NCBI GenBank assembly: GCA_009776995.1
Contig: WRMR01000311.1
Location: forward strand, 1-6,157
Reading direction: 5' to 3'
Length of the DNA stretch: 6,157 nt
Source: Planctomycetaceae bacterium
GTDB taxonomy: Bacteria > Planctomycetota > Planctomycetia > Pirellulales > Thermoguttaceae
Shown here: in pieces, positions 1 to 5,910 of the stretch
Layout of the letters: each line of letters begins with the position of its first letter
Position numbering within the stretch: position 1 is the first letter of the stretch
Notes under the pieces: generated by a model
What the model was told of the DNA's origin: nothing
The model's input: only the letters and a program-made list of their open reading frames with translations
The model's database searches: none
Translations under genes and position numbers: made by a program

Positions 1-1
1 C

Positions 2-517
2 ACAGGTCAGCATGGCACCTTTGAGTTGACAGGAAACATTCACGATATTTTTGAAGCAGGTTGCATCGGAAATAAGAATAATCAAAGGCTTGTTTTTCCG
101 AATGTTTACAACTTTGACATTGGGGACGGCAGCGAAGTCAGGGAACTCAATCTGCAACTTCAAAAAGGAACGCGGATTTTTGGAGACGTCTTTGGAGAGG
201 ATGGCCAAAAACTCGATTGGACGGACAAATACAGGATTTTAGGCAAAAATATTACGTCCCAGGAAAGTGTACCATTGGACCGCCGGACATCTTTTGCTGT
301 CGCCTGGTTTCAGGAGGAAGGAGAAGAATCCGATCATTGGTATCAGGTTTTCCTGCCGCCGGGAACTTATGAGTTTACGGTCGCGCTGGAATGGAAACTC
401 CGAAAAACTGCCGCGCCGGAAGAATGGCTCGGCGATGTGCAACAAGTCACCATCACCGAAGGTCAGGACAAAGTGCGCCTTGATTTTCACCTGAAACCGG
501 TTCCAAAAGAGGAATGA
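2..517 (+). CDS. C-terminal part of an unidentified beta-rich protein, possibly carboxypeptidase-regulatory-like
   Basis: The frame is open from the left edge, so the start lies outside the window; a TTG at 26 is in frame, but the reading continues upstream of it and it should not be taken as the start. The visible 171 residues end at TGA 515-517. I do not recognise a specific family. What can be seen is alternating hydrophobic/polar beta-strand sequence. One stretch has the shape LQLQKGTRIFGDVFGEDGQ, like the opening strand-turn of carboxypeptidase regulatory-like (transthyretin-type) beta-sandwich domains. Later come LPPGTYEFTV, a turn-plus-strand pattern typical of the same fold, and a closing strand around VTITEGQDKVRLDFHL. 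There is no membrane segment or catalytic motif. Such domains usually sit in large secreted or envelope proteins, which is inference here. The base composition is visibly more AT-rich than gnd or rho. The gene converges on gnd, with a repeat-filled gap of 189 bp between the two stop codons. Confidence 0.72.
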   Translation, partial: TGQHGTFELTGNIHDIFEAGCIGNKNNQRLVFPNVYNFDIGDGSEVRELNLQLQKGTRIFGDVFGEDGQKLDWTDKYRILGKNITSQESVPLDRRTSFAVAWFQEEGEESDHWYQVFLPPGTYEFTVALEWKLRKTAAPEEWLGDVQQVTITEGQDKVRLDFHLKPVPKEE

Positions 518-540
518 CGCCGGGAAACTCCTGCTTGTCG

Positions 541-607
541 CAAGAAACAGCAACCGTAAACGTAAGTGACCGCCACAAGAAACAGCAGCCGGGAACGTAA
601 GTGACCG
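541..607 (+). repeat. Tandem pair of 32-nt repeats (period 35)
   Basis: Positions 541-572 and 576-607 are two copies of a 32-nt unit that begins CAAGAAACAGCA and ends CGTAAGTGACCG. They match at 29 of 32 positions and are separated by 3 nt. The second copy is also the left arm of the inverted repeat at 580-671. A further partial copy lies more than 5 kb away at 5911-5934, so the unit belongs to a dispersed family and is not a local duplication only. Confidence 0.85.
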
Positions 608-671
608 GTTTTTTCCGCTTGAGTAACCTCTGACATTGCGAACCCGTCACTTACGCTCCGGGCTGCTGTTT
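580..671. repeat. Long imperfect inverted repeat between convergent genes, possible bidirectional terminator
   Basis: The left arm 580-610 and right arm 641-671 are reverse complements at 28 of 31 positions, around a 30-nt centre (611-640). The arms start AAACAGCAGCC and contain CGTAAGTGAC. RNA from either strand would fold into a long stem-loop. It lies downstream of the plus-strand gene (stop at 517) and of gnd (stop at 707), where a shared transcription stop would be expected. There is no clean T-tract directly after either arm; a run of six T falls at the inner end of the left arm (609-614). It therefore does not look like a textbook intrinsic terminator. A small non-autonomous repeat element that also stops or stabilises both transcripts is an equally good reading. 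Confidence 0.7.
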
Positions 672-706
672 GAAAACTTCGATTTCTTGGCGTTATGCGG
701 TATATC

Positions 707-2194
707 TCACTTCTTTTCCGCGATCCAGTCCGTGTGGAACGGACCTTCGCCGGGTTTGTCAATGCGTTTGTAAGTGTGAGCTCCGAAATAATCCCGCTGG
801 GCTTGCAACAGGTTGGCCGGCAGGTTCGTACTGCGGTAACTGTCATAGTACGACAGTGCCGACATGAACGCCGGAACCGGGATACCGAGATCAACCGCGA
901 CTTTGATCACATTGCGCCAGGCGTCCTGCGATTTCGCAACGATGTCCTTGAAATACGGATTGAGTAGCAGGTTTTCGAGGTTCGCGTCGGCATCGAAGGC
1001 TTCCTTGATGCGTTCAAGGAATACAGCCCGTATGATGCAGCCGCCGCGCCACAACAGCGCGATGTCCCCGAAATTGAGCGGCCAGTCGTATTCCTTTGCG
1101 GCGGCCATCAGTTGCACATACCCTTGTGCGTAACTGCAAATTTTCGAGGCGTAGAGAGCCTGCCGCACCTGTTCCACAAACGCCTTCGCGTCGCTTTGGT
1201 ACGTACCGCCGGGGCCGCTGAGTGCTTTCGATGCCCGCACACGCGCGTCTTTCATCGCTGAAACGCAACGTGAGTAAACCGCCTGGGTCACAAGCGTACT
1301 TGGTGCGCCGAGGTCGAGCGCGAGCTGGCTCATCCATTTTCCGGTGCCTTTCGCTCCGGCGGTGTCGAGAATGAGGTCAACGAGATACTTGCCGGTTTCC
1401 TTGTCTTTGACGCTGAAAATGTCTCGCGTGATTTCGATCAAATAGCTGTCGAGTTCACCCCCGTTCCATTCGGCGAACACGTCGTAAAGCTGCTCGTTCG
1501 TGTAGCCGAGCGCGTGCTTGAGTATCCAGTACGCCTCGCAGATAAGCTGCATGTCGCCGTATTCGATGCCGTTATGCACCATCTTGACGTAATGCCCGGC
1601 ACCGCGCGGCCCAACCCATTCGCAACAGGGGATGTCCTTGTTCGGCCCAACTTTCGCGGAAATTGCCTGGAAAATGTCCTTCACGAACGGCCAGGCATTG
1701 GGGGTTCCGCCGGGCATGATCGACGGTCCGAACCGTGCGCCTTCCTCGCCGCCGGACACGCCTGTCCCGACGTAAAGAAAGCCGCGCTGCTCAACAATTT
1801 TTGTGCGCCGCTCGGTGTCCATGAAATGTGTGTTACCACCGTCGATGATGACATCGCCCGGTTCGAGCAGGTCGAACAGGTCGGCAATGACGCCGTCGAT
1901 GGCCGCTTTTTCTGGGTACAACGCCAAATCCGGCGCAGGCACGGCGTCCTTCGACTGGATCATGAGCATCACCTTGCGCGGACGCTTGAGTCTGGCGACC
2001 AAATCCTTGAGCGACCGGCAACCGGTGATCTTGTCGCCTTTCGAGTGCGCTTCCGGCAGGGTCATAAATTCATCGACTTTGCTCGTCGTGCGGTTATAGA
2101 CCGCAATGTCATACCCGTGATCGACCATGTTGAGCACAAGATTCTGCCCCATGACCGCCAAACCCATCAAACCGAGATCGTACTGTTTTACCAT
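707..2194 (-). CDS. gnd: 6-phosphogluconate dehydrogenase, decarboxylating
   Basis: A 495-residue cytoplasmic enzyme of the oxidative pentose phosphate pathway. It oxidises 6-phosphogluconate to ribulose 5-phosphate and CO2, normally with NADP+. The N-terminal Rossmann motif is at residues 8-18 (GLMGLAVMGQN). NRT at 34-36 is the usual NADP-contacting segment of the family. The substrate signature VSGGEEGARFGPS begins at 146, and the catalytic region VKMVHNGIEYGDMQ (203-216) carries Lys204, His207, Asn208 and Glu211. The all-alpha C-terminal domain includes GAKGTGKW (280-287) and the conserved tail FGAHTYKRIDKPGEGPFHTDW-type end. The length fits the long, dimeric form, with a few extra C-terminal residues. 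The ATG at 2194 is chosen because MVKQYDLGL aligns with family starts; the open frame reaches back to 2308 but that extension looks non-coding. No clear Shine-Dalgarno sequence precedes it. No zwf or pgl neighbour is visible. The gene appears intact. Confidence 0.97.
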   Translation of the reverse strand: MVKQYDLGLMGLAVMGQNLVLNMVDHGYDIAVYNRTTSKVDEFMTLPEAHSKGDKITGCRSLKDLVARLKRPRKVMLMIQSKDAVPAPDLALYPEKAAIDGVIADLFDLLEPGDVIIDGGNTHFMDTERRTKIVEQRGFLYVGTGVSGGEEGARFGPSIMPGGTPNAWPFVKDIFQAISAKVGPNKDIPCCEWVGPRGAGHYVKMVHNGIEYGDMQLICEAYWILKHALGYTNEQLYDVFAEWNGGELDSYLIEITRDIFSVKDKETGKYLVDLILDTAGAKGTGKWMSQLALDLGAPSTLVTQAVYSRCVSAMKDARVRASKALSGPGGTYQSDAKAFVEQVRQALYASKICSYAQGYVQLMAAAKEYDWPLNFGDIALLWRGGCIIRAVFLERIKEAFDADANLENLLLNPYFKDIVAKSQDAWRNVIKVAVDLGIPVPAFMSALSYYDSYRSTNLPANLLQAQRDYFGAHTYKRIDKPGEGPFHTDWIAEKK

Positions 2195-2230
2195 ATCTAT
2201 TGATGTTTTCCATGAAATGGATGGTGTTTG

Positions 2231-2241
2231 TAAACGGTTTA
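2231..2241. promoter_or_regulatory. LacI-type palindrome, candidate operator of gnd
   Basis: TAAAC-G-GTTTA is a perfect 5-bp palindrome around one central base, 37-47 bp upstream of the gnd ATG. The surrounding 2229-2242 resembles the TGWAANCGNTNWCA consensus of LacI/CcpA-family sites at 12 of 14 positions. It sits inside a larger symmetric region bounded by GTGTTT (2224-2229) and AAACAC (2246-2251), and a second small inverted repeat GTTTA-TTG-TAAAC covers 2237-2249. It overlaps the predicted -10 box and start of transcription, where a repressor would act. The regulator is not in this window. Confidence 0.45.
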
Positions 2242-2268
2242 TTGTAAACACGAACCATGCGGAGGCAA
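2241..2268 (-). promoter_or_regulatory. Predicted sigma70-like promoter of gnd
   Basis: Reading leftwards, the -35 box is TTGCCT (2268-2263), followed by a 16-bp spacer and a -10 box TACAAT (2246-2241, 5 of 6 matches). Transcription would start near 2234 and give a leader of about 40 nt. The -10 box lies within the symmetric region described for the operator. It was found by eye; the position fits but there is no experimental support. Confidence 0.45.
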
Positions 2269-2412
2269 CACCCCCTGGAAACAAAACAAGGTTTTGTACC
2301 AAAATCAAACTTTACATATTGCGGATTTCCATTACGTTCGATCCGGCCACAGTGTTGCCCGCCGTTCAAAGTCACGCCATCTGTTTCACCAATTGACAAA
2401 AAGTTTCACACC

Positions 2413-2490
2413 CCCGCCACCTCCGGCCTGACCTGCGAGGTGAAAGGGCGGACGAAGTACGACATCAAGGTCGAAGCACCGGCGAAATAA
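2413..2490 (+). pseudogene. Possible 3' remnant of a lost plus-strand gene
   Basis: This 26-codon segment ends at TAA 2488-2490 and reads as a convincing protein end (SGLTCEVKGRTKYDIKVEAP and two more residues). Most of its codons end in G or C, as in real genes of GC-rich genomes, while the sequence just upstream in the same frame is AT-rich, has no ribosome site and does not look coding. It may be the surviving tail of a deleted gene, lying tail-to-tail with rho. I cannot name a family. The alternative is chance, or that the base pattern reflects the minus-strand hairpin at 2414-2451 instead. Confidence 0.3.
2414..2451 (-). terminator. Weak candidate terminator hairpin of rho
   Basis: On the minus strand, CCGC (2451-2448) and CACCTC (2442-2437) pair with GAGGTG (2423-2418) and GCGG (2417-2414), giving a 10-bp GC-rich stem with a 5-nt bulge and a 13-nt loop. 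A run of five T follows, but only after about 11 nt, so it is weak as an intrinsic terminator. It begins 68 nt past the rho stop codon and lies upstream of the gnd promoter, the expected place to insulate the two units. Confidence 0.33.
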
Positions 2491-2518
2491 GAACGGCGGA
2501 CACAGGTCGATCTTCCGA

Positions 2519-4570
2519 CTACTGGATATTCAAACCCATGAGGAATTCGCCGTTCGACTTGGTTTTTCCCAGGCGTTTGGTCAGAAATTCCATGGCGTCG
2601 GTCGGATTCAGATCGCTCAGAACACGACGCAAAATCGAAATGCGGCGGTACTCTTCCGGGTCCATGAGCATTTCCTCGCGCCGGGTGCCGCTGCGACCAA
2701 TGTTGATCGCCGGCCAGACGCGTTTATCAACCAGGGTACGGTCGAGCAGAATTTCGAGATTGCCCGTACCTTTGAATTCCTCGAAAATGACGTCGTCCAT
2801 ACGGCTGCCGGTATCGATCAGTGCCGTCGCGATGATCGTCATCGAGCCGCCTTCCTCGACTTTTCGGGCGGAACCGAAAAAGCGTTTCGGACGTTGCAAC
2901 GCATTAGCATCGACCCCGCCGGACAAAGTGCGGCCTGACGTGGGGCATTCCGTGTTCCAGGCACGCGCCAGCCGCGTGATCGAATCGAGAAAAATGATGA
3001 CATCCTTGCCGTATTCAACCATGCGTTTCGCCTTGTCGAGGACCATTTCCGACACCTGAATGTGTCGTGCCGGCGGCTCGTCGAAAGTCGAGCTGATGAC
3101 CTCGCAACGCGGCCCTTTGATCTGGCGTTCCATGTCGGTCACTTCTTCCGGGCGTTCATCGACCAGCAACATGAAAACGTGCAAATTCGGGTAATTGGCC
3201 AGTGCCGCTTTGGCCATTTTTTGCATGAGAATTGTCTTTCCGGCGCGCGGCGGCGAAACGATCAGCCCGCGTTGCCCGAACCCGACCGGCACGGTCAGAT
3301 CAACGACGCGCGTGTTCATGTCGCCGTTCGGGTCTTCCATAATGATGCGTTCGTCCGGGTGAACCGGGGTCAGGTCGTCGAAAAACGGTTTGCCCGTCAG
3401 CTTGTTCGGGTCTTCGTGGTTGATGGCCTCAACGCGGAGCAACGCAAAATAACGCTCATTCTCCTTCGGCGGACGAATTTGTCCCGAAACGATGGAGCCG
3501 TTCCGCAACCCGAACCGCCGGATTTGGCTTGGCGAAACGTAAATGTCGTCCGGGCACGAAAGGTAATGATAGTCCGAACTCCGCAGGAAGCCGAATTCAT
3601 CAGGCAGAATTTCGAGTGTGCCTTCGCCATACATGAGGCCGTTTTTCTTGATCCTGACCCGGAGCAGGTGGAAGATCAATTCCTGGCGTTCGGTGCCTTC
3701 GTCGGTCGTGATGTCCTGCCGCCGGGCCTCGGTGACGAGTTCCTGCGTGGACATTTTTTCCAGTTCGACGAGATAGGTTTCGTCGCCCATCTGTCGCAGT
3801 TGTTCGTAGCATTCGTCGTAATTCGGCTCCTTCAGGCCGCGGCTTTTTTCAAGTGCCAGCTCTTCCGCCAGCGAAATCGGCTCGCCCTTCCTGCCACGGG
3901 CACCGATGGTCGGTTCGATTTGCTCTCCCTGCGGCCGCCCGCGCCAGGAGCGATTCCGGTAACCTTCATTTTGATAACCATCCTGCCGTTGATCGCCGGT
4001 TCGGGCATCATTGTTCCGGTATCCGCCGTTGCGATTCCTGGTATTGCGGTCCTGGCTGTTGCGCTCATAGCCATTGCGATTGTTCTGCTGTCGCGAATCG
4101 TTTCGGCCATAACCCTGGTTATTCCGGTAGTCGCGATAGTCATCATTGCGCTGTCCGTTGTCACGGCGGTTGTCTGTCCGGCGATCATTTTCCCGACGAT
4201 CATTGTCTCGTTCCCGGCGATCATTGTCTCGTCGGGAAAACTCACGGCGGTCATCCGTGCGGAGATCGTAAGTCCCGTAACCGTATTCGCGGTAATCGTG
4301 ATCACGGGTTGGTCCACGGTTTTCACGCCGAACGTCCCGAATGTCATCACGGTAACGCGAATCCTGTTCGCGACGGTCTTCTTTCGGGGCGTAGCGGGAA
4401 TTGGAGCGGTCGTAAACGATAGGCTCTTCACTCAGATTGGTCATGACATCACTTTGGTAGTAAAAGGACGATGCTCCTTCCCCATAAGGGGGCAACCCAA
4501 GCGGTGGGATACCGGGCAGGGGAAAATTCTGACAGGGGGTGGGGAAAGGGGTGTCGTTAGCCTGCGACAT
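2519..4570 (-). CDS. rho: Transcription termination factor Rho with long Arg/Asp/Asn-rich N-terminal extension
   Basis: A 683-residue form of the hexameric RNA-dependent ATPase/helicase that ends transcription at C-rich, ribosome-free RNA. Residues 1-42 are Pro-rich. Residues about 51-245 are a low-complexity, probably disordered segment dominated by Arg, Asp, Asn, Tyr and Gly, with tandem blocks such as RDNDRRE. The canonical Rho then spans about 265-683, the length of the whole E. coli protein: a small helical domain (267-310), the cold-shock-like primary RNA-binding domain (315-383), Walker A SPPRAGKT (439-446), catalytic Glu472 in DERPEE, Walker B VIIFLDS (524-530), the Q-loop (about 544-555), the R-loop GTGN (601-604) and the arginine finger Arg626 in GRSGTR. 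All key residues are present. The ATG at 4570 is preferred because a perfect AAGGAG lies 6 nt upstream; an internal ATG at 4444 has no such site. coaE is 510 bp upstream, so rho probably has its own promoter. Confidence 0.98.
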   Translation of the reverse strand: MSQANDTPFPTPCQNFPLPGIPPLGLPPYGEGASSFYYQSDVMTNLSEEPIVYDRSNSRYAPKEDRREQDSRYRDDIRDVRRENRGPTRDHDYREYGYGTYDLRTDDRREFSRRDNDRRERDNDRRENDRRTDNRRDNGQRNDDYRDYRNNQGYGRNDSRQQNNRNGYERNSQDRNTRNRNGGYRNNDARTGDQRQDGYQNEGYRNRSWRGRPQGEQIEPTIGARGRKGEPISLAEELALEKSRGLKEPNYDECYEQLRQMGDETYLVELEKMSTQELVTEARRQDITTDEGTERQELIFHLLRVRIKKNGLMYGEGTLEILPDEFGFLRSSDYHYLSCPDDIYVSPSQIRRFGLRNGSIVSGQIRPPKENERYFALLRVEAINHEDPNKLTGKPFFDDLTPVHPDERIIMEDPNGDMNTRVVDLTVPVGFGQRGLIVSPPRAGKTILMQKMAKAALANYPNLHVFMLLVDERPEEVTDMERQIKGPRCEVISSTFDEPPARHIQVSEMVLDKAKRMVEYGKDVIIFLDSITRLARAWNTECPTSGRTLSGGVDANALQRPKRFFGSARKVEEGGSMTIIATALIDTGSRMDDVIFEEFKGTGNLEILLDRTLVDKRVWPAINIGRSGTRREEMLMDPEEYRRISILRRVLSDLNPTDAMEFLTKRLGKTKSNGEFLMGLNIQ
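4483..4553 (-). promoter_or_regulatory. C-rich, G-poor rut-like segment at the 5' end of rho
   Basis: Read as rho mRNA, this 71-nt stretch (codons 6-30) has 33 C and 11 G, and its first 35 nt have 19 C and only 2 G, with runs such as CCCC and CCCCC. C-rich, G-poor RNA is what Rho binds for loading. Its place at the start of the rho message suggests autogenous control, as known for E. coli rho. This is inference: the same bases are explained by the Pro/Phe-rich peptide they encode. Confidence 0.35.
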
Positions 4571-4576
4571 TCAATG

Positions 4577-4582
4577 CTCCTT
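4577..4582 (-). promoter_or_regulatory. Shine-Dalgarno of rho (AAGGAG)
   Basis: AAGGAG lies on the minus strand with a 6-nt spacer to the ATG at 4570. It is the best ribosome site in the window and decides the start in favour of the longer, Pro-rich N-terminus over the ATG at 4444. Confidence 0.8.
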
Positions 4583-4805
4583 CATTCTGTGGGACGCAAA
4601 CAAGATGAAAATGGACGGTGATTCAGTCATTCCATGTGTGCAACGAATTTCTTTCCGTGCGACATATCATGGAATTTGATAACAATACGATAATCTTAAA
4701 ACAGCGGGATGGAAAAATGACAGTATCTTCCAATAGGGAAAACAATGGGACACGGTAACGCAACTCAGAATCAAGTTACATTAAAGTGTCAGGTGGGACA
4801 AGTAT

Positions 4806-4874
4806 TCAGTGTACAAAAAACTCACAAGTGCCGCACACGCCTGTGCTGATCCACAGAACGTAAATCGTTGACAT
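4806..4874 (-). CDS. Possible 22-residue leader peptide upstream of rho
   Basis: ATG at 4874 to TGA at 4806-4808 reads MSTIYVLWISTGVCGTCEFF plus VH. It falls wholly within the predicted rho leader and overlaps the hairpin at 4833-4846. E. coli rho also has a short leader ORF (rhoL), which makes this worth noting. Against it: there is no Shine-Dalgarno sequence before the ATG, and an open frame of this length is common by chance. Confidence 0.15.
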   Translation of the reverse strand: MSTIYVLWISTGVCGTCEFFVH

Positions 4875-4911
4875 AGTTACAGCAAAAGATGCCGCAAATC
4901 AAGTCTGCTAC

Positions 4912-4939
4912 AATATAAGTTATTCGGCGGGAAAGTCAA
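4912..4939 (-). promoter_or_regulatory. Predicted sigma70-like promoter of rho
   Basis: On the minus strand, TTGACT (4939-4934, 5 of 6) is followed by a 16-bp spacer and TATATT (4917-4912, 5 of 6). This is the best -35/-10 pair seen in the coaE-rho gap. It gives a start near 4905 and a leader of about 335 nt. Confidence 0.5.
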
Positions 4940-5073
4940 AAAAACTGCAAAAGAAGACAGAAAAATCGCCAAAAATGCTGTAATTTTGTATCATATGCAC
5001 AAATGACAGGAAAATGGGCAAGTTGGCGGGTATAAGGTGAAAAGTAAAAATGTTGAAAAGTCGGATGCTTTCG

Positions 5074-5099
5074 GCACCGGTCAATCAAAAATCCGGTGC
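5074..5099 (-). terminator. Hairpin spanning the coaE stop codon, weak terminator candidate
   Basis: GCACCGG (5074-5080) and CCGGTGC (5093-5099) form a perfect 7-bp stem with a 12-nt loop that contains the coaE TGA. T-rich sequence follows on the minus strand, but only after about 13 nt and interrupted. It could stop or protect the coaE transcript; it is not a canonical intrinsic terminator. Confidence 0.35.
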
Positions 5100-5683
5100 A
5101 TAACGGCGTCAATGCGCTGTTCCAGTTCGACAAGGGAACAGTCATTGTCAATCACAAATCGTGCGGCATTTCGCTTGACATCCAGTGGAAGCTGCTTGGA
5201 AGCACGGGCATGATACTCCTCAAGCGTCCATCCCCGCGACAAAGCGCGGACGATTCGCACCTGTTCCGGGGCGTCGATGAAAATCATGGCGTCACAAAAA
5301 CGATCCCACCCGCCTTCGAGCAAAAGCGGTGCGTCAAGCAACACAAGCCGCTGTGCATTCATTTTAGCAACAGCGATTTGCTTTTTCAACAGTTCGGCAA
5401 TACGCGGGTGAGAAATTTCGAGCAAATGTTCGAGATTTGTGTTCCCGTTTTCCGTGCCGGAGAAGACCATCGCGGCGATTTTACGGCGATCGACTTCGCC
5501 GTCGTCTCCAAATGGAGCGTCACCCCACTGCGTCTTGACGAGCATTTTGACCTCATCCTGCCGCAATACTTCGTGTCCCAGCCGGTCGGCATCTATGACA
5601 GTCACGCCTTCGTGTTGGCCGATCAACCGCGCAACGGTACTTTTCCCGCTCCCAATCCCGCCGGCCAGTCCGATGATTTTCAT
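5081..5683 (-). CDS. coaE: Dephospho-CoA kinase
   Basis: A 200-residue cytoplasmic P-loop kinase that phosphorylates the 3'-hydroxyl of the ribose of dephospho-CoA, the last step of coenzyme A synthesis. The length is typical for the family. The P-loop GGIGSGKST is at residues 8-16, immediately after the first strand (MKIIGLA). The DADRLGHEVL segment (31-40) is the conserved Asp motif of the substrate site. The lid/CoA domain has LEHLLEISHPRI (84-95), where the family shows LE...HP.I. VLLDAPLLLEGGWD (114-127) is the conserved D.PLL-E block, and Arg149, the RASKQLP region (160-166) and FVIDND (176-181) form the family's C-terminal ATP-binding part. The ATG at 5683 is chosen because the family starts directly at the first strand; an AGGGT lies 7 nt upstream. 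The open frame reaches a TTG at 5764, but that extension is not family-like. The gene is intact and 510 bp upstream of rho. Confidence 0.96.
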   Translation of the reverse strand: MKIIGLAGGIGSGKSTVARLIGQHEGVTVIDADRLGHEVLRQDEVKMLVKTQWGDAPFGDDGEVDRRKIAAMVFSGTENGNTNLEHLLEISHPRIAELLKKQIAVAKMNAQRLVLLDAPLLLEGGWDRFCDAMIFIDAPEQVRIVRALSRGWTLEEYHARASKQLPLDVKRNAARFVIDNDCSLVELEQRIDAVMHRIFD

Positions 5684-5784
5684 GGTTGTCACCCTGTGTT
5701 GGAACCGGTCACGGTGCTGCGTTCCCGACTGTTGTTCCGATGGAAGCCATGTTCTCACGGCCAAAAACTGCTCTTGGCTGAAAA

Positions 5785-5806
5785 ACCGATTTGGTTAAAG
5801 GTCGGT
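5785..5806 (-). terminator. Small hairpin followed by a T run, weak terminator candidate
   Basis: On the minus strand ACCGA (5806-5802) pairs with TCGGT (5789-5785) around a 12-nt loop and is directly followed by four or five T. The stem is short and AT-containing. It could end a transcript arriving from the right, or be part of the coaE leader. Confidence 0.25.
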
Positions 5807-5859
5807 GATAATAAATAATTAAGGGTGTAACTTTAACTTTACGCAGGTTGCGGCAAATT

Positions 5860-5871
5860 GGTCAATTGACC
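5860..5871. repeat. 12-bp perfect palindrome
   Basis: GGTCAATTGACC reads the same on both strands. It lies about 180 bp upstream of coaE at the edge of the repeat cluster. It could be a protein-binding site, but no second copy is seen in the window. Confidence 0.5.
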
Positions 5872-5910
5872 GAGTTGTTTGTACGCCGTCCCGAAGAGCG
5901 GCCAGCAGCC

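Larger units (their letters stand above)
4571..4905 (-). other. Long untranslated leader of rho
   Basis: From the predicted start near 4905 to the rho ATG is about 335 nt of AT-rich sequence with no conventional gene. Seen in it are a small ORF at 4806-4874, a hairpin GCACA-(4 nt)-TGTGC at 4833-4846, and an 8-bp inverted repeat (ATTCCATG 4629-4636, CATGGAAT 4668-4675) with a 31-nt spacer. I see no known riboswitch. A long leader is consistent with attenuation control of rho, but the boundaries depend on the predicted promoter. Confidence 0.4.

Noticed and set aside
541..607. CRISPR-like direct repeats
   Set aside because: Only two copies with a 3-nt spacer, plus an inverted copy; no spacers of 25-40 nt and no cas genes.
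487..894. A 135-codon minus-strand open frame over the end of gnd and the intergenic repeats
   Set aside because: It overlaps the 3' end of gnd in another frame and reads through the inverted repeat; no domain.
1514..2203. A 229-codon plus-strand open frame antisense to gnd
   Set aside because: Also in register with gnd, for the same reason; no recognisable domain, and gnd is certain.
2195..2308. Longer gnd start at 2308
   Set aside because: The extension covers the predicted promoter and operator and does not resemble the enzyme's N-terminus.
3062..4621. A 519-codon plus-strand open frame antisense to rho with a very hydrophobic C-terminal half
   Set aside because: It is in codon register with rho, so a stop would need TTA, CTA or TCA codons in rho, which are rare. 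The hydrophobic stretch is the complement of Arg/Asn/Asp codons. rho itself has every family motif.
4868..4914. Plus-strand TTGACA and TACAAT as a promoter
   Set aside because: The boxes are 35 nt apart, too far to pair, and no plus-strand gene follows.
5684..5764. Longer coaE start at the TTG at 5764
   Set aside because: The extra 27 residues are not family-like, and the P-loop strand begins exactly at the ATG at 5683.
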